A stretch of 64,000 bases of DNA from Thermococcus argininiproducens (GCF_023746595.1 NZ_CP080572.1:921890-985889); one strand, 5' to 3'. Positions 25,938-36,820 are shown, counted from the stretch's first letter. Numbers and translations are program-made. The notes: generated by a model from the sequence alone, not told the origin.

Positions 25938-26267
25938 ATGGCATCAAAAGTGAAATGTTTTTCTACTGTGGAAGCTGATAAAATTAGGTATTTTGAACTA
26001 TTAGACATTAGAGGATATCTCTTCAAAAATCATCACTTAATTGGAGTTTATGTTGAGGATTACCTCATCTGGATAGATCCAGAAAAACTTCCTGAATGGG
26101 TTCATAAAAGACTTTTAACTAAACGAAAGTGCGTATTAAAGTTAGAATTTGAGGAAGGTTTATTATATGGATATCTAGTGGATTTAGAGTCTCAAGAAGA
26201 GTGGCTTGTTTTTGAAAAGGAAGTGGTGGGCCCGGGGGGCTTTGAACCCCCGACCACGCGGTTATGA
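25938..26267 (+). CDS. Small hypothetical protein whose stop lies inside the opposite-strand tRNA gene
   Basis: A 109-residue basic and aromatic-rich protein starting MASKVKCFSTVEADKIRYFEL. The middle (about 40-100: HLIGVYVEDYLIWIDPEKL, CVLKLEFEEGLLYGYLV) predicts a small beta-rich fold; no family recognised. GGGTGATATC precedes the ATG. The last 12 or so residues (GPGGFEPPTTRL) are merely the antisense of a tRNA gene, because no stop occurs before the TGA at 26265-26267. The natural C-terminus is therefore odd, and the gene may have lost its original stop. Confidence 0.5.
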   Translation: MASKVKCFSTVEADKIRYFELLDIRGYLFKNHHLIGVYVEDYLIWIDPEKLPEWVHKRLLTKRKCVLKLEFEEGLLYGYLVDLESQEEWLVFEKEVVGPGGFEPPTTRL

Positions 26268-26301
26268 GCCGCGCGCTCTGACCAGGCTGAGCTACGGGCC
26301 C
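26224..26301 (-). tRNA. tRNA with anticodon CAT (elongator Met, or Ile2)
   Basis: Read on the minus strand: acceptor GGGCCCG/CGGGCCC, anticodon stem CGCGG/CCGCG around CTCATAA (anticodon CAT), T arm GGGGG TTCAAAG CCCCC, encoded CCA. The A-U-free G-C rich acceptor GGGCCCG resembles archaeal isoleucine tRNAs, so it may be the tRNA-Ile whose C34 is modified to agmatidine rather than an elongator tRNA-Met. It lacks the initiator pattern. Confidence 0.9.
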
Positions 26302-26309
26302 ATATTGAT

Positions 26310-26386
26310 TGGCGCCGCCGGCCCGACTTGAACGGGCGACCACCGGATTAACAGTCCGGCGCTCTACCGACTAAGCTACGGCGGCA
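26310..26386 (-). tRNA. tRNA-Asn (anticodon GTT)
   Basis: Minus strand: acceptor GCCGCCG/CGGCGGC, anticodon stem CCGGA/TCCGG around CTGTTAA, anticodon GTT, T arm with GTTCAAGT, discriminator G and CCA. It is followed 8 bases later by the CAT tRNA, so the two are probably one transcript from the promoter at 26412-26427. Confidence 0.95.
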
Positions 26387-26411
26387 CGAACCCAATGATA
26401 GGGAGTATAAG

Positions 26412-26427
26412 TGCATTTATAAAGCTT
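26412..26427 (-). promoter_or_regulatory. TATA box for the minus-strand tRNA-Asn/tRNA-CAT pair
   Basis: On the minus strand AAGCTTTATAAATGCA lies 26-41 bases ahead of the tRNA-Asn 5' end, the expected distance for an archaeal tRNA promoter. Confidence 0.6.
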
Positions 26428-26443
26428 ACGGTATGGTTTTAGC

Positions 26444-26460
26444 GAAAAGTTTATATACTC
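26444..26460 (+). promoter_or_regulatory. TATA/BRE promoter for tRNA-Thr
   Basis: GAAAAGTTTATATACTC lies 24-40 bases upstream of tRNA-Thr. The same element, with one C/T difference, precedes rpoH at 26751-26767, showing the strong-promoter consensus of this organism. Confidence 0.65.
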
Positions 26461-26483
26461 ACTAGGGCCTTCTTCATTTCGGT

Positions 26484-26560
26484 GCCCCGGTAGCCTAGCC
26501 TGGTGGGGCGGCGGACTTGTAATCCGCAGGCCGCGGGTTCAAATCCCGCCCGGGGCTCCA
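26484..26560 (+). tRNA. tRNA-Thr (anticodon TGT)
   Basis: Acceptor GCCCCGG/CCGGGGC, anticodon stem GCGGA/TCCGC around CTTGTAA, anticodon TGT, T arm CGGG TTCAAAT CCCG, discriminator T and encoded CCA. Confidence 0.95.
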
Positions 26561-26571
26561 GTCATTACAAT

Positions 26572-26649
26572 GGGGCCGTGGGGTAGCTTGGTCTATCCTG
26601 CGGGCTTTGGGAGCCCGTGACCCGAGTTCAAATCTCGGCGGCCCCACCA
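26572..26649 (+). tRNA. tRNA-Pro (anticodon TGG)
   Basis: Acceptor GGGGCCG/CGGCCCC, anticodon stem CGGGC/GCCCG around TTTGGGA, anticodon TGG, T arm CCGAG TTCAAAT CTCGG, discriminator A and encoded CCA. It is 11 bases after tRNA-Thr, so co-transcription is likely. Confidence 0.95.
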
Positions 26650-26750
26650 TCAAAATGTGCATAAGCGCACATCAATAGCCTCTCATGCGTTTCAAGGGAA
26701 TTCTTAAACTTTACGCAAACAATATAAACCCTCTTTCAGACTAAACTCTC

Positions 26751-26767
26751 GAAAAGCTTATATACTC
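26751..26767 (+). promoter_or_regulatory. TATA/BRE promoter of the RNA polymerase operon
   Basis: GAAAAGCTTATATACTC, nearly identical to the tRNA-Thr promoter, should start transcription near 26785-26790. A GGAGGT and a 13-codon frame (26795-26836) lie between it and the rpoH GTG. Confidence 0.6.
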
Positions 26768-26832
26768 AAATTAAAAGCTGGAGGTAGTGAGAGGGTGTAC
26801 CTTCTAAAAAATTTTAAAGGGGGCAATTCTCT

Positions 26833-27081
26833 GTGACGGCGAAAAAAACCTTTACAATATTTGATCATGTGTTAGTTCCTGAGCATAGGGTACTAAATGA
26901 GGAAGAGAAGGAAGAATTACTGAAAAAATACAATATTAAGCCTTCTCAGTTACCACAAATCAAAGCAAGTGATCCGGCAGTTCAGGCACTTGAGGCTAAG
27001 GTTGGGGATGTAATAGAAATAAAAAGAAAAAGCCCTACTGCGGGGGTTTATTACTATTATAGAATTGTTGTTGAAGATTGA
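26833..27081 (+). CDS. rpoH: RNA polymerase subunit H (Rpb5 C-terminal homologue)
   Basis: An 82-residue small subunit at the jaw of RNA polymerase, corresponding to the C-terminal domain of eukaryotic Rpb5. It contains [20 protein letters not shown], then [13 protein letters not shown] and [19 protein letters not shown]. The start is a GTG behind AAAGGGGGC, about 8 bases away. It opens the conserved rpoH-rpoB-rpoA1-rpoA2 operon; rpoB begins 17 bases later. Confidence 0.95.
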   Translation: MTAKKTFTIFDHVLVPEHRVLNEEEKEELLKKYNIKPSQLPQIKASDPAVQALEAKVGDVIEIKRKSPTAGVYYYYRIVVED

Positions 27082-27098
27082 AGTTTTGAGGTGAGAAC

Positions 27099-30000
27099 AT
27101 GAGAGGTCCTACTGTTGTTGAGGTTACTCCGGATGATCTTTGGCATGTTATGAAAAGCTACTGGGATGAAAAAGGGCTTGTAAGACAGCATCTTGATTCT
27201 TATAATGCCTTTATTGACCACGGAATGCAAGAGGTAATTAACGAATTTGGTGGGGTTAAGCCGGATATACCAGACTTTGAAGTTAAATTTGGAAGGATAA
27301 GGCTTGGAGAACCAGAATTTCAGGAAGCCCACGGGCAAAGAAAGCCTTTATATCCTATAGATGCTAGAATTAGAAATTTAACGTACTCCGCTCCAATTTT
27401 CTTGGAGATGATACCAGTCGTAAAGGGAATTGAACAAGAACCTGTGGAAGTGAGGATTGGAGAACTTCCGGTAATGCTTAAGTCTAAAATCTGTCGCCTT
27501 TACAACCTGAGTGCTGAAGAGCTTATAGCATATGGAGAGGATCCAAGAGATCCAGGGGGATATTTCATTATTAATGGGTCTGAAAGGGTTATTGTATCTA
27601 TCGAGGATTTAGCTCCAAACAGAACTCTTGTTGAAATTGATGAAAGGCAGAATAGGTATATAGCAAAGTGTTTCTCATATAGACATGGTTATAGGGCGTT
27701 AATAACTGTAGAAAGAAGAAAAGATGGGTTGTTGTATGTTTCAATCCCCAATGTACCAGGAGTTATTAAGTTTGTGCACCTTATGAGGGCCCTTGGACTC
27801 GAAAGTGATAAAGAGATAGTTGATGCTGTGAGCAATAACCCTGAAGTTCAACAAGTTCTCTTTGATAACTTGGAAGATGCAAGTGATGTACAAACTCAAG
27901 AAGAGGCTTTGGATTATATTGGAAAAAAAGCAATGCCTGGACAACCAAGAGAATATCGGCTTAGAAGGGCCCAATCAATAATTGACAATAATCTCCTTCC
28001 ACACATGGGAGTGACCCCTGAAGATAGGATAAAGAAAGCATACTATCTAGGAATGATGGCACTCAAAGTTATTGAACTTTCACTTGGACTAAGAGGCGAA
28101 GATGATAAAGACCACTATGCCAGTAAAAGGCTCAAACTCGCTGGTGATCTTTTAAGAGATCTTTTCAGAGTTGCATTTGGTCAACTTGTGAAGGACATGC
28201 AATATCAACTAACTAAGACTTACCAAAGAAAAGGAGAAAAATACACTTTTCAGGATATCCAAAGGTTTGTGAGGAACTCTGTGAGACCGGATGTGTTAAC
28301 TGAAAGAATTGAACATGCTCTTGCAACCGGGGCTTGGCCGGGAGGAAGGACTGGTGTTAGTCAATTGCTTGATAGAACTAACTACATGTCCACACTTTCT
28401 CACTTAAGAAGAGTTACTTCTCCATTAAGCAGAGATCAACCTCATTTTGAGGCAAGAGATCTGCATGGAACCCATTGGGGAAGAATATGTCCTACTGAGA
28501 CCCCAGAAGGTCCTAATTGTGGACTGGTTAAGAACTTGTCTCTTATGGCTCAGATTACTACAGCAATTTCTGAGGAAGAAGTGTTTGCATATTTGGAGAG
28601 TCTTGGAATAGTTCATATTGAGGAGAAAAGGCCTGAACCTGAGGACTGGAGAATTTATCTTAATGGAGTCCTTATTGGTACTTACAGAGACGGTGTGGCA
28701 TTGGTTAACAGAATAAAAGACGACAGACGAGCAGGAAGGATAAGTGATGTGATAAACGTAGCATACTATGAAGATGTCAGGGAAATTTACATCAACAGCG
28801 ATGATGGTAGAGTCAGAAGGCCTCTCATTATAGTGGAAAATGGTGTTCCAAAATTGACCAAGGAGCATATAGAAGCGATAAAGAACGGCACATTAAAATG
28901 GAGCGATTTGGTGAGAATGGGTGTTATTGAATATCTTGATGCGGAGGAAGAAGAGAATGCTTACGTTGCCACTTGGCCATGGGAAGTTAGTGAAGAGCAT
29001 ACACATTTGGAAATAATGCCTGCTGCCATCCTAGGATTGCCTGCTTCACTTGTTCCATATCCAGAGCACAACGCTGCTCCAAGAAACACCTATGGAGCCG
29101 GTATGGCCAAGCAGAGCCTTGGTTTGGGATGGGCTAACTTCAGAATAAGAGTTGATACTAGAGGCCATTTGATGCATTATCCACAGGTTCCACTTGTTAA
29201 CTCGAGAATTATGGAAGCTGTAGGTTTTGAACAAAGACCTGCTGGTCAAAACTTTGTAGTTGCAATTCTTAGCTATAGTGGATATAACATGGAAGATGCT
29301 GTTATTATGAATAAGGCCTCAATTGAGAGGGGATTGGCAAGATCAACATTCTTCAGGACATATGAAGCTGAAGAAAAGAAATACATGGGTGGACAAACTG
29401 ATAAATTTGAAATCCCAGATCCAACCGTTAGAGGATTCTTAGGTGAAAAGTACTATAGAAATCTTGACGAAGATGGAATAGCATTCCCAGAATCAAAGGT
29501 TGGAGGAAAAGATGTTCTAGTTGCAAGAACATCTCCACCGAGATTCCTTGAAGAACAAACTAGTTTGGGAGCTGGAATCTTACAGGGAAGAAGGGAAACA
29601 AGTGTTACAATGAGACCCGGAGAAGAGGGTATTGTGGATAAGGTTATTATCACTGAAACAGGAGATGGTACTAAACTCGTTAAGGTAACCGTTAGAGACC
29701 TTAGAATCCCAGAGTTTGGAGATAAGTTTGCTTCAAGACATGGACAGAAAGGTGTGATTGGACTTATAGTTCCTCAGGAGGACATGCCTTGGACAGAGAA
29801 TGGAATAGTACCAGATCTCATAGTTAATCCACACGGTATTCCGTCTCGTATGACTGTTGGTCAGCTAATTGAAGCAATAGGTGGAAAGGTAGCATCTCTA
29901 AAAGGAAGAAGGATTGATGGAACGGCATTTATTGGGGAACCAGAGGAAAAACTTAGAAAAGAACTAGAAGAACTTGGCTTCAAGCACTCTGGAAGAGAAG

Positions 30001-30455
30001 TTATGTATGATGGAATTACGGGGAGAAAGCTTGAGGCAGATATCTTTGTGGGTGTCATTTACTACCAGAGGCTTCACCATATGGTAGCTGATAAACTCCA
30101 CGCCCGTTCAAGAGGACCAGTACAGGTTCTTACAAAGCAACCAACTGAGGGTAGAGCTAGAGAAGGTGGTTTAAGATTTGGTGAAATGGAACGTGACGTG
30201 CTTATAGGACATGGGGCATCAATGCTATTAGTTGAAAGATTGCTAGAAGAAAGCGATAAGACAGAAGTATGGGTATGTGAGAGCTGTGGACATTTAGCAG
30301 TCGAAGATAAGCGTAGGGATAAGGTTTACTGCCCTGTATGTGGAGAAGAGGAGAATATAAGTAGGGTAGAGATGAGTTATGCATTCAAGTTGTTGCTTGA
30401 CGAGATAAAGGCGATGGGTATTAGGCCATCATTAAAACTTAAGGAGAGGGTGTGA
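27099..30455 (+). CDS. rpoB: RNA polymerase subunit B (undivided Rpb2/beta)
   Basis: The 1118-residue second-largest subunit, unsplit as in Thermococcales (many other Euryarchaea split it into B' and B''). Visible are [19 protein letters not shown] near the active centre, [15 protein letters not shown] (about 873-887), which forms the hybrid-binding wall, and a C-terminal zinc motif CESCGH...CPVCG (about 1064-1088). The ATG follows GAGGTGAGAAC. It is followed within a few bases by rpoA1. Confidence 0.97.
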   Translation: MRGPTVVEVTPDDLWHVMKSYWDEKGLVRQHLDSYNAFIDHGMQEVINEFGGVKPDIPDFEVKFGRIRLGEPEFQEAHGQRKPLYPIDARIRNLTYSAPIFLEMIPVVKGIEQEPVEVRIGELPVMLKSKICRLYNLSAEELIAYGEDPRDPGGYFIINGSERVIVSIEDLAPNRTLVEIDERQNRYIAKCFSYRHGYRALITVERRKDGLLYVSIPNVPGVIKFVHLMRALGLESDKEIVDAVSNNPEVQQVLFDNLEDASDVQTQEEALDYIGKKAMPGQPREYRLRRAQSIIDNNLLPHMGVTPEDRIKKAYYLGMMALKVIELSLGLRGEDDKDHYASKRLKLAGDLLRDLFRVAFGQLVKDMQYQLTKTYQRKGEKYTFQDIQRFVRNSVRPDVLTERIEHALATGAWPGGRTGVSQLLDRTNYMSTLSHLRRVTSPLSRDQPHFEARDLHGTHWGRICPTETPEGPNCGLVKNLSLMAQITTAISEEEVFAYLESLGIVHIEEKRPEPEDWRIYLNGVLIGTYRDGVALVNRIKDDRRAGRISDVINVAYYEDVREIYINSDDGRVRRPLIIVENGVPKLTKEHIEAIKNGTLKWSDLVRMGVIEYLDAEEEENAYVATWPWEVSEEHTHLEIMPAAILGLPASLVPYPEHNAAPRNTYGAGMAKQSLGLGWANFRIRVDTRGHLMHYPQVPLVNSRIMEAVGFEQRPAGQNFVVAILSYSGYNMEDAVIMNKASIERGLARSTFFRTYEAEEKKYMGGQTDKFEIPDPTVRGFLGEKYYRNLDEDGIAFPESKVGGKDVLVARTSPPRFLEEQTSLGAGILQGRRETSVTMRPGEEGIVDKVIITETGDGTKLVKVTVRDLRIPEFGDKFASRHGQKGVIGLIVPQEDMPWTENGIVPDLIVNPHGIPSRMTVGQLIEAIGGKVASLKGRRIDGTAFIGEPEEKLRKELEELGFKHSGREVMYDGITGRKLEADIFVGVIYYQRLHHMVADKLHARSRGPVQVLTKQPTEGRAREGGLRFGEMERDVLIGHGASMLLVERLLEESDKTEVWVCESCGHLAVEDKRRDKVYCPVCGEEENISRVEMSYAFKLLLDEIKAMGIRPSLKLKERV

Positions 30456-30460
30456 TAGTC

Positions 30461-33178
30461 ATGCATTCAATGAAAAAGGTCATTGGGAGTATTGAGTTTG
30501 GTGTGCTCTCCCCTCAAGAAATTAGAAAAATGAGTGCTGCAGAAATCACAGTTCCAGACACCTACTCAGAGGATGGTTATCCAATAGATGGGGGTCTAAT
30601 GGATAGAAGATTGGGAGTCATAGACCCCAACCTTAGATGTGAAACCTGTGGTGCTAATTATAAGGAGTGTCCTGGTCATTTTGGGCATATAGAACTTGCA
30701 AGACCAGTGATCCATGTTGGATTTGCTAAAACAATTTACAGGACTCTTGAGAGCACTTGTAGGGAATGTGGAAGAATTAAGCTTACAGATGAAGAGATTG
30801 AGGAGTATATGGGCAAGCTGAGTATAAACGAGGCTAGAAAGAGCGAAATTGATGCATTAATATCAGAGATCCATAAAAAAGCAAAAGAGAGAATGGTATG
30901 TCCTCACTGTGGGGCCCCTCAATTTCCAATAAAATTTGAGAGACCAACAATATATTGGGAGATAAGAACTGACGAAGAAGGGAACGAATATAGACACAGA
31001 ATGATGCCTAGTGAAATAAGAGATAGGTTTGAGAAGATTATCGATAAGGATTTGCCACTTTTGGGACTTGATCCTGAGAAATCACGGCCTGAGTGGATGA
31101 TACTCACAGTCCTGCCAGTCCCACCAGTCAATGTGAGACCTTCAATAACACTTGAAAGTGGTATAAGGGCCGAGGATGATCTTACACACAAGCTTGTTGA
31201 TATTATAAGAATTAACGCACGTTTAAAGCAAAACATTGAAGCTGGAGCCCCGCAACTTATTATCGAAGACCTTTGGGATCTTCTGCAATATCACGTTACT
31301 ACATATTTTGACAATGAAACCTCAGGAATTCCTCCGGCAAAACACAAAAGTGGAAGGCCTCTTAAGACTCTTGCCCAAAGACTTAAAGGTAAGGAGGGAA
31401 GATTCAGGAAGAACCTTAGTGGTAAACGTGTTAACTTCTCCGCTCGTACAGTAATCAGTCCAGACCCCATGATAAGTATAAATGAAGTGGGAGTTCCTTT
31501 GGTAGTGGCAATGGAACTTACTATCCCAGAAAAAGTCACTGAATTCAATATTGAAAAATTAAGGAAAATGATTCTCAATGGCCCGGAAAAATATCCTGGA
31601 GCAAACTATGTTATAGATCCACAAGGTAGAAGAATTCGTCTCATGGAAAGCAATAGAGAGACTATCGCTAACATGATCGATATTGGGTGGACTGTTGAAA
31701 GACATCTCCTAGATGGGGATATTGTTCTGTTCAATAGACAACCCTCACTTCACAGAATGAGTATCATGGCCCATAGGGTTAGAGTAATGCCATATAGGAC
31801 GTTTAGGCTCAATCTAGCAGTTTGTCCGCCGTATAACGCTGATTTCGATGGAGATGAAATGAACCTTCACGTACCACAAACAGAAGAGGCTCAAGCAGAA
31901 GCTAGGATTTTGATGGAAGTCCAGAATCATATTTTATCTCCAAGGTACGGTGGGCCAATTATTGGAGGTATTCAAGATCACATATCGGGAGGATATCTCT
32001 TAACTAGGGAAGGGGCATATTTCACTAAATATGAAGTGGAGCACATGCTAATGTTCGCAGGAGTCGAGGTAAAAGAGCTTCCAAAACCAGATAAAGTTGA
32101 AAATGGTGTTGAGTACTGGAGTGGAAAGACTATATTCTCCCTGCTACTCCCTGAAGACCTAACAGTATGGTACAAAAACAAATTATGTGATGATCCATCT
32201 CAATGTGAGCCTATTGAAAAGCTTATTGAAGAGAAACTCATTCCAAGCGAAGAAGAGATTAGAAAGGTGGCCACAGACGGATTTGTTTACATCTTAAAAG
32301 GTAAATTGCTCAGTGGTGCAATAGACAAGAAGGCATATGGTAGAGAAGATGGTAAGTTGTTAGACATTATAGTTAGGGAGTATGGCGTTGAGAGAGCTAG
32401 ACAGTTCCTCGATCAAGTGACGAAATTGGCAATATGGGTTATCACCCACAAGGGATTCACTACTGGAATAGACGATGAAGATCTTCCTGGAGAGGCTAAG
32501 GCAAGAATTAGAGAGATAATAATGGAAGCAGAGGATAAAGTACGGAGACTTATAGAGGCATACAGGAATGGAGAGTTAGAGCCTTTACCAGGTAAAACCT
32601 TAGAGGAAACTCTTGAAAGCAGGATAATGGCGGTTCTATCTGAGGCTAGAGATAACGCTGGTAAAGTTGCAGAGAAGTACTTGGGTATGAATAATCATAC
32701 TGTCATCATGGCCAAAACTGGAGCAAGAGGTAAGATTCTCAACATCACTCAGATGGCCGCTATGCTTGGTCAGCAGTCTATTAGAGGTAAGAGACTGTAT
32801 AGAGGATATAGGAGCAGAGTATTAAGTCACTTCAAGCCTGGAGACCTTGGTGCAAGAGCAAAAGGTTTCATAGTAAATTCATATAAGAGCGGTTTAACAC
32901 CTCAAGAGTACTTCTTCCATGCAATGGGTGGTAGAGAAGGTCTCGTTGACACTGCTGTTAGAACAGCACAAAGCGGTTACATGCAACGCAGACTTATAAA
33001 TGCTCTACAGGATCTCAAAGTAGACTATGATGGAACTGTGAGAGACCCAACAGGAATTGTTGTGCAGTTCAGATACGGTGAGGACGGAGTGGACCCAATG
33101 AAGAGTTGGGGAGGAAAAACTGTGGATATTGATAGGATTATAACAAGAACATTGATAAAGCTCAGGGAAAAGGGGTGA
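30461..33178 (+). CDS. rpoA1: RNA polymerase subunit A' (Rpb1 N-terminal part)
   Basis: Largest-subunit N-terminal part, 905 residues from ATG 30461. It has a zinc-binding clamp [17 protein letters not shown] (about 64-80), a second Cys pair [10 protein letters not shown], and the catalytic [12 protein letters not shown] (about 455-466), whose three Asp hold Mg. The frame extends to GTG 30452, overlapping the rpoB stop; ATG 30461 or ATG 30470 are both plausible, and [11 protein letters not shown] at 30470 is where many homologues begin. The 3' end is adjacent to rpoA2, the archaeal split of Rpb1. Confidence 0.96.
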   Translation: MHSMKKVIGSIEFGVLSPQEIRKMSAAEITVPDTYSEDGYPIDGGLMDRRLGVIDPNLRCETCGANYKECPGHFGHIELARPVIHVGFAKTIYRTLESTCRECGRIKLTDEEIEEYMGKLSINEARKSEIDALISEIHKKAKERMVCPHCGAPQFPIKFERPTIYWEIRTDEEGNEYRHRMMPSEIRDRFEKIIDKDLPLLGLDPEKSRPEWMILTVLPVPPVNVRPSITLESGIRAEDDLTHKLVDIIRINARLKQNIEAGAPQLIIEDLWDLLQYHVTTYFDNETSGIPPAKHKSGRPLKTLAQRLKGKEGRFRKNLSGKRVNFSARTVISPDPMISINEVGVPLVVAMELTIPEKVTEFNIEKLRKMILNGPEKYPGANYVIDPQGRRIRLMESNRETIANMIDIGWTVERHLLDGDIVLFNRQPSLHRMSIMAHRVRVMPYRTFRLNLAVCPPYNADFDGDEMNLHVPQTEEAQAEARILMEVQNHILSPRYGGPIIGGIQDHISGGYLLTREGAYFTKYEVEHMLMFAGVEVKELPKPDKVENGVEYWSGKTIFSLLLPEDLTVWYKNKLCDDPSQCEPIEKLIEEKLIPSEEEIRKVATDGFVYILKGKLLSGAIDKKAYGREDGKLLDIIVREYGVERARQFLDQVTKLAIWVITHKGFTTGIDDEDLPGEAKARIREIIMEAEDKVRRLIEAYRNGELEPLPGKTLEETLESRIMAVLSEARDNAGKVAEKYLGMNNHTVIMAKTGARGKILNITQMAAMLGQQSIRGKRLYRGYRSRVLSHFKPGDLGARAKGFIVNSYKSGLTPQEYFFHAMGGREGLVDTAVRTAQSGYMQRRLINALQDLKVDYDGTVRDPTGIVVQFRYGEDGVDPMKSWGGKTVDIDRIITRTLIKLREKG

Positions 33179-33183
33179 AGGTC

Positions 33184-34371
33184 ATGGTATCACGCTCAAC
33201 TATCAAAAAGCTTGTTGAAAGTAAAGCCTCCAACCTGCCAGAGAAGTTGAGGGAGGAACTCTTGGAGAAGTTGGTCTCCTATAGTGAGAAATACAAACTG
33301 AAAAAGGCCGAAGTTGAGGCAATAATTAATGAAGTCGTTCAGGAATATGAACATGCCTTAGTAGAGCCTGGAGAGGCTGTGGGCACTGTGACGGCACAAT
33401 CCATAGGAGAACCCTCCACACAGATGACGCTAAACACTTTCCACTATGCTGGTGTGGCTGAAATTAACGTTACCTTGGGTTTGCCAAGAATCATTGAAAT
33501 AGTGGATGCTAGAAAGAACCCATCAACACCAATTATGACAGTGTACCTTGATGAAGAGCACAGGTATGATAGTGAAAAAGCTCGTGAAGTTGCAAAACGA
33601 ATTGAGGGAACTACACTAGAAAGTCTTGCAAGAAGCATGACTCTAGATATCCTTAACATGGAATTTGTAGTTGATATAGACCCAGAGAGACTTGAAAAAA
33701 GTGGTTTAACCATGGAGAAGATTCAAGCGAAAATTGAACGCTCATTTAAATCTGCTGAGATAGAGTCCGAAGGTACTACCCTAACAATTAGACTGAAAAA
33801 AGCTAAGAATGTTTCAACTCTTAGAAGACTTGCCGATAAAGTTAAAAAGCATCGCTTAAAAGGACTCTCAGGCGTAGGAAAAACAGTCATCAGAAAAGAG
33901 GGTGACGAGTACGTTATCTACACAGAGGGCTCAAACTTCAAGCAAGTACTCAAAGTTCCGGGTGTTGATCCTACAAGGACAAAAACAAACAATATTCATG
34001 AAATAGCTCAGGTACTTGGTATTGAAGCAGCAAGAAACGCAATAATTGAGGAAATAGTTAACACAATGCAGGAGCAAGGTCTTGAGGTTGATGTGAGACA
34101 TATCATGCTTGTCGCTGATATGATGACTATTGATGGTATTGTGAGACCTATTGGAAGACATGGTATCGTAGGTGCAAAGGCAAGCGTGCTCGCAAGAGCA
34201 GCGTTTGAGATTACTGTTCAGCATTTGATTCAAGCTGCTGAAAGGGGAGAAGTAGATCCCCTCAATGGAGTTGTGGAGAATGTCCTAATTGGTCAACCCG
34301 TTCCAGTAGGAACGGGAATCGTTAGGTTGGCAATGAAATTACCAATTAAAAAACCGGTGGAAGAAGAGTAA
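33184..34371 (+). CDS. rpoA2: RNA polymerase subunit A'' (Rpb1 C-terminal part)
   Basis: The 395-residue C-terminal part of the largest subunit, with the bridge/trigger-helix region [27 protein letters not shown] (about 62-88) and the jaw. ATG 33184 lies 5 bases behind GGTGA. The frame from GTG 33175 would overlap the rpoA1 stop and is part of the SD. No C-terminal heptad tail, as usual for Archaea. rpl30e follows after 14 bases. Confidence 0.96.
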   Translation: MVSRSTIKKLVESKASNLPEKLREELLEKLVSYSEKYKLKKAEVEAIINEVVQEYEHALVEPGEAVGTVTAQSIGEPSTQMTLNTFHYAGVAEINVTLGLPRIIEIVDARKNPSTPIMTVYLDEEHRYDSEKAREVAKRIEGTTLESLARSMTLDILNMEFVVDIDPERLEKSGLTMEKIQAKIERSFKSAEIESEGTTLTIRLKKAKNVSTLRRLADKVKKHRLKGLSGVGKTVIRKEGDEYVIYTEGSNFKQVLKVPGVDPTRTKTNNIHEIAQVLGIEAARNAIIEEIVNTMQEQGLEVDVRHIMLVADMMTIDGIVRPIGRHGIVGAKASVLARAAFEITVQHLIQAAERGEVDPLNGVVENVLIGQPVPVGTGIVRLAMKLPIKKPVEEE

Positions 34372-34385
34372 AGGAGGTGTAGGTA

Positions 34386-34688
34386 ATGGATTTAGCATTT
34401 GAACTTAGAAAAGCTATTGAGACAGGGAAGGTTATCCTTGGATCAAATGAGACTATAAGGCTTGCCAAGACAGGTGAAGCTAAGCTTATAATCATAGCTA
34501 AAAATGCACCAAAGGAGGTTAAGGATGATATCAATTATTATGCAAAGCTCAGCAGCATACCGGTATATGAATTTGAGGGGACTAGTGTGGAACTAGGAAC
34601 GCTCCTAGGTAAACCCTTCGTAATAGCTTCAATGGCAATAGTAGAGCCAGGAGAAAGTAAGATACTCTCATTAGCTGGAGGTAAGTGA
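34386..34688 (+). CDS. rpl30e: Ribosomal protein L30e
   Basis: A 100-residue member of the L7Ae/L30e family that binds kink-turn-like RNA in the large subunit. [35 protein letters not shown] and [18 protein letters not shown] are typical. The SD is AGGAGGTGTAGG. It sits between rpoA2 and nusA as in other Euryarchaea. Confidence 0.95.
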   Translation: MDLAFELRKAIETGKVILGSNETIRLAKTGEAKLIIIAKNAPKEVKDDINYYAKLSSIPVYEFEGTSVELGTLLGKPFVIASMAIVEPGESKILSLAGGK

Positions 34689-34690
34689 AA

Positions 34691-35128
34691 ATGCCACTAA
34701 AACTAAACACTGATCAGATAAAATACATTGCACTATTTGAGAGTCTTACAGGAGCTACAGTTCTCGACTGTTTAATTGACACGGCAAGGAACAGGCTAGT
34801 CCTCGTTATAAAGAATGGTGAGATGGGTCTAGCATTAGGAAAAAGAGGAAGCAATGTTAAAAGAGTACAAGGCATGATTGGTAAGGATATTGAATTAATA
34901 GAACATTCTGAAAATCCAGAAGAATTCATTAAGAACATTTATAAAACAATGGGCGTAAGGGTTAAAAAAGTACACATAACTGAAAAGAAAAATGGGAAAA
35001 AGGTTGCCCTCCTTGATGTCAATCAGCGTGATAAGCCGAGAGCCATCGGGAAGGGAGGGCAAAATATAAATCTTGTCAAGGAATTAATGGAGAGGCATCA
35101 TGGAATTGAGGAAGTTGTAGTAATTTGA
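34691..35128 (+). CDS. nusA: NusA-like transcription termination factor (KH domains)
   Basis: A 145-residue short archaeal NusA: only the two KH RNA-binding domains, without the bacterial N-terminal and S1 parts. [18 protein letters not shown] (about 56-73) and [16 protein letters not shown] (about 117-132) are the GxxG loops. ATG 34691 lies 8 bases after GGAGGT inside the rpl30e 3' end; the frame from GTG 34685 is not needed. It overlaps functionally the rpl30e-rps12 string of genes. Confidence 0.93.
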   Translation: MPLKLNTDQIKYIALFESLTGATVLDCLIDTARNRLVLVIKNGEMGLALGKRGSNVKRVQGMIGKDIELIEHSENPEEFIKNIYKTMGVRVKKVHITEKKNGKKVALLDVNQRDKPRAIGKGGQNINLVKELMERHHGIEEVVVI

Positions 35129-35138
35129 GGTGATGATC

Positions 35139-35582
35139 ATGGCTGGAAAGAAAGCCCCTTACGGTGAATTTGCTGGAAGAAAGCTTAAACTTAAGAGAAA
35201 GAAGTTCAGATGGAGTGACATAACTTATAAGAGAAGAGTACTTAGACTTAAGGAGAAGAGCGATCCTCTTGAGGGTGCACCACAGGCGAGAGGAATAGTC
35301 TTAGAGAAAATAGCAGTTGAAGCTAAGCAACCAAACTCAGGTATGAGAAAGGCTGTTAGAGTCCAACTTATCAAGAATGGTAAGGTAATCACTGCATTCA
35401 CTCCTGGTGATGGTGCTATTAAACACATTGATGAGCACGATGAGGTTATCATTGAGGGAATTGGTGGTCCAAAAGGTGGATCTATGGGTGATATCCCAGG
35501 AATTAGATACAAGGTTGTCATTGTTAACAGAACTTCCCTCAAAGAAATAGTTAAAGGTAAAAAAGAAAAGCCAAGAAGGTGA
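35139..35582 (+). CDS. rps12: Ribosomal protein S12
   Basis: A 147-residue uS12 at the decoding centre. It begins [22 protein letters not shown]; the conserved loop [15 protein letters not shown] (about 66-80), [14 protein letters not shown] and [18 protein letters not shown] are present. ATG 35139 follows GAGGTGATGATC; upstream ATGs at 35130 and 35133 lie within that SD. It overlaps the rps7 frame region by a few bases. Confidence 0.96.
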   Translation: MAGKKAPYGEFAGRKLKLKRKKFRWSDITYKRRVLRLKEKSDPLEGAPQARGIVLEKIAVEAKQPNSGMRKAVRVQLIKNGKVITAFTPGDGAIKHIDEHDEVIIEGIGGPKGGSMGDIPGIRYKVVIVNRTSLKEIVKGKKEKPRR

Positions 35583-35587
35583 TGCTA

Positions 35588-36235
35588 ATGGCCAAACCAC
35601 TAGAAGAGAGATTTTTTATACCAAAAGATCTCAAGGTCTTTGGTAGATGGAGTGTTGAGGAAGTTGTCGTTGAGGATCCATCTCTTAGGCCTTACATTAA
35701 CCTTGAACCGAGAATCCTTCCCCACAGCCACGGAAGGCATGCGAAGAAACAGTTTGGCAAAGCGAACATTCACGTAGTTGAAAGACTAATTAACAAGGTC
35801 ATGAGAAGTGGTGCTTCAAGTTACAAAATTGGTGGCCACTTCATGAGGAGAGAACACCGCTCATTGATGAGCAAAAAGGTAAAGGCTTATGAAGTTGTAA
35901 AAGAGGCATTCAGGATTATTGAACAAAGAACAAAGCAGAACCCAATTCAAGTTCTTGTTAAAGCTCTTGAGAACTCTGCTCCAAGGGAAGATACCACAAA
36001 CATCATGTTTGGTGGAGTTAGATACCATCTTGCTGTCGACATTTCTCCAATGAGAAGGCTTGATGTTGCATTAAGAAATATTGCCCTTGGCGCAAGTGCT
36101 AAGTGTTATAAGAACAAGATAAGTTACGCTGAAGCTTTGGCTGAAGAAATTATGGCTGCAGCTAACAAAGATACAAAGAGCTTTGCATACAGCAAGAAGG
36201 AAGAGATCGAGAGGATTGCGCAATCCTCAAGATGA
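35588..36235 (+). CDS. rps7: Ribosomal protein S7
   Basis: A 215-residue uS7 of the small-subunit head. [29 protein letters not shown] (about 42-70) and [19 protein letters not shown] (about 117-135) are family blocks. ATG 35588 sits behind AAGGTGATGCTA; it follows rps12 at 5 bases. It closes this run here; EF-2 and EF-1-alpha, often next, are not in this place. A T-rich tract follows the stop. Confidence 0.96.
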   Translation: MAKPLEERFFIPKDLKVFGRWSVEEVVVEDPSLRPYINLEPRILPHSHGRHAKKQFGKANIHVVERLINKVMRSGASSYKIGGHFMRREHRSLMSKKVKAYEVVKEAFRIIEQRTKQNPIQVLVKALENSAPREDTTNIMFGGVRYHLAVDISPMRRLDVALRNIALGASAKCYKNKISYAEALAEEIMAAANKDTKSFAYSKKEEIERIAQSSR

Positions 36236-36241
36236 GCTCTT

Positions 36242-36820
36242 TTATTTATTTTTCAAAGGCAACGTAATTGCGCATTCCCCTATGTATTTTTTGAAGCCTT
36301 CAGATAACTCAAACTCAGTTTTTACAGTGATTGAGATTGTGTTTACTTTTCCTAATGGAACTACAACAAAATCTAACGTTACGCTACCTTCTCCTTGAAA
36401 TCCAAGATCAGGAATTTCTAAAGTAACAGAGTTTGGATTGTCCTTACTTCTCTGCAATTTCAGTGGATTCCAAGGATACCCATCAGGAGTTTTTAAATAA
36501 ACTTCTGCACTAACATTTGGTGAGATTGTAACCTTTAAGCTCCTGAGCCTTCCTCCTTCCCTGTGCCACACATGAAAACGGAAGAACATCACATTTTCTG
36601 AATAATAACCTCGGTCCATAAGAGAAACAGTAGCTATTCTATCATTTTTTGAGTCATAAAAGAAAGAGTGAACTTCATAACTTTCTATCACACTCTCACT
36701 TCTGGCCTTTTCAGTTAAAAGAGTACTAATGCCTAATGTGTAAATTGCAAACAACACTATTACTAGTATCAATAACCTGACAGCAAAGTTTCTATTAAAC
36801 TTCATACTTCTTAATCCCAT
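36242..36820 (-). CDS. Membrane-anchored hypothetical protein
   Basis: 192 residues. One N-terminal transmembrane helix (about 14-34, VRLLILVIVLFAIYTLGIS) anchors an external beta-rich domain (EVHSFFYDSKNDRIATVSL, FFRFHVWHREGGRLRSL, LKVTISPNVSAEV). No family recognised. No SD precedes the ATG, but TATAAATA begins 29 bases upstream of it, so the mRNA is probably leaderless. A second in-frame ATG (36805) could be used instead. It is convergent with rps7 at a 6-base gap. Confidence 0.6.
   Translation of the reverse strand: MGLRSMKFNRNFAVRLLILVIVLFAIYTLGISTLLTEKARSESVIESYEVHSFFYDSKNDRIATVSLMDRGYYSENVMFFRFHVWHREGGRLRSLKVTISPNVSAEVYLKTPDGYPWNPLKLQRSKDNPNSVTLEIPDLGFQGEGSVTLDFVVVPLGKVNTISITVKTEFELSEGFKKYIGECAITLPLKNK

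Noticed and set aside
26655..26672. Hairpin ATGTGC/GCACAT after tRNA-Pro
   Set aside because: Only 6 pairs, no T-run after it; too weak to call a terminator.
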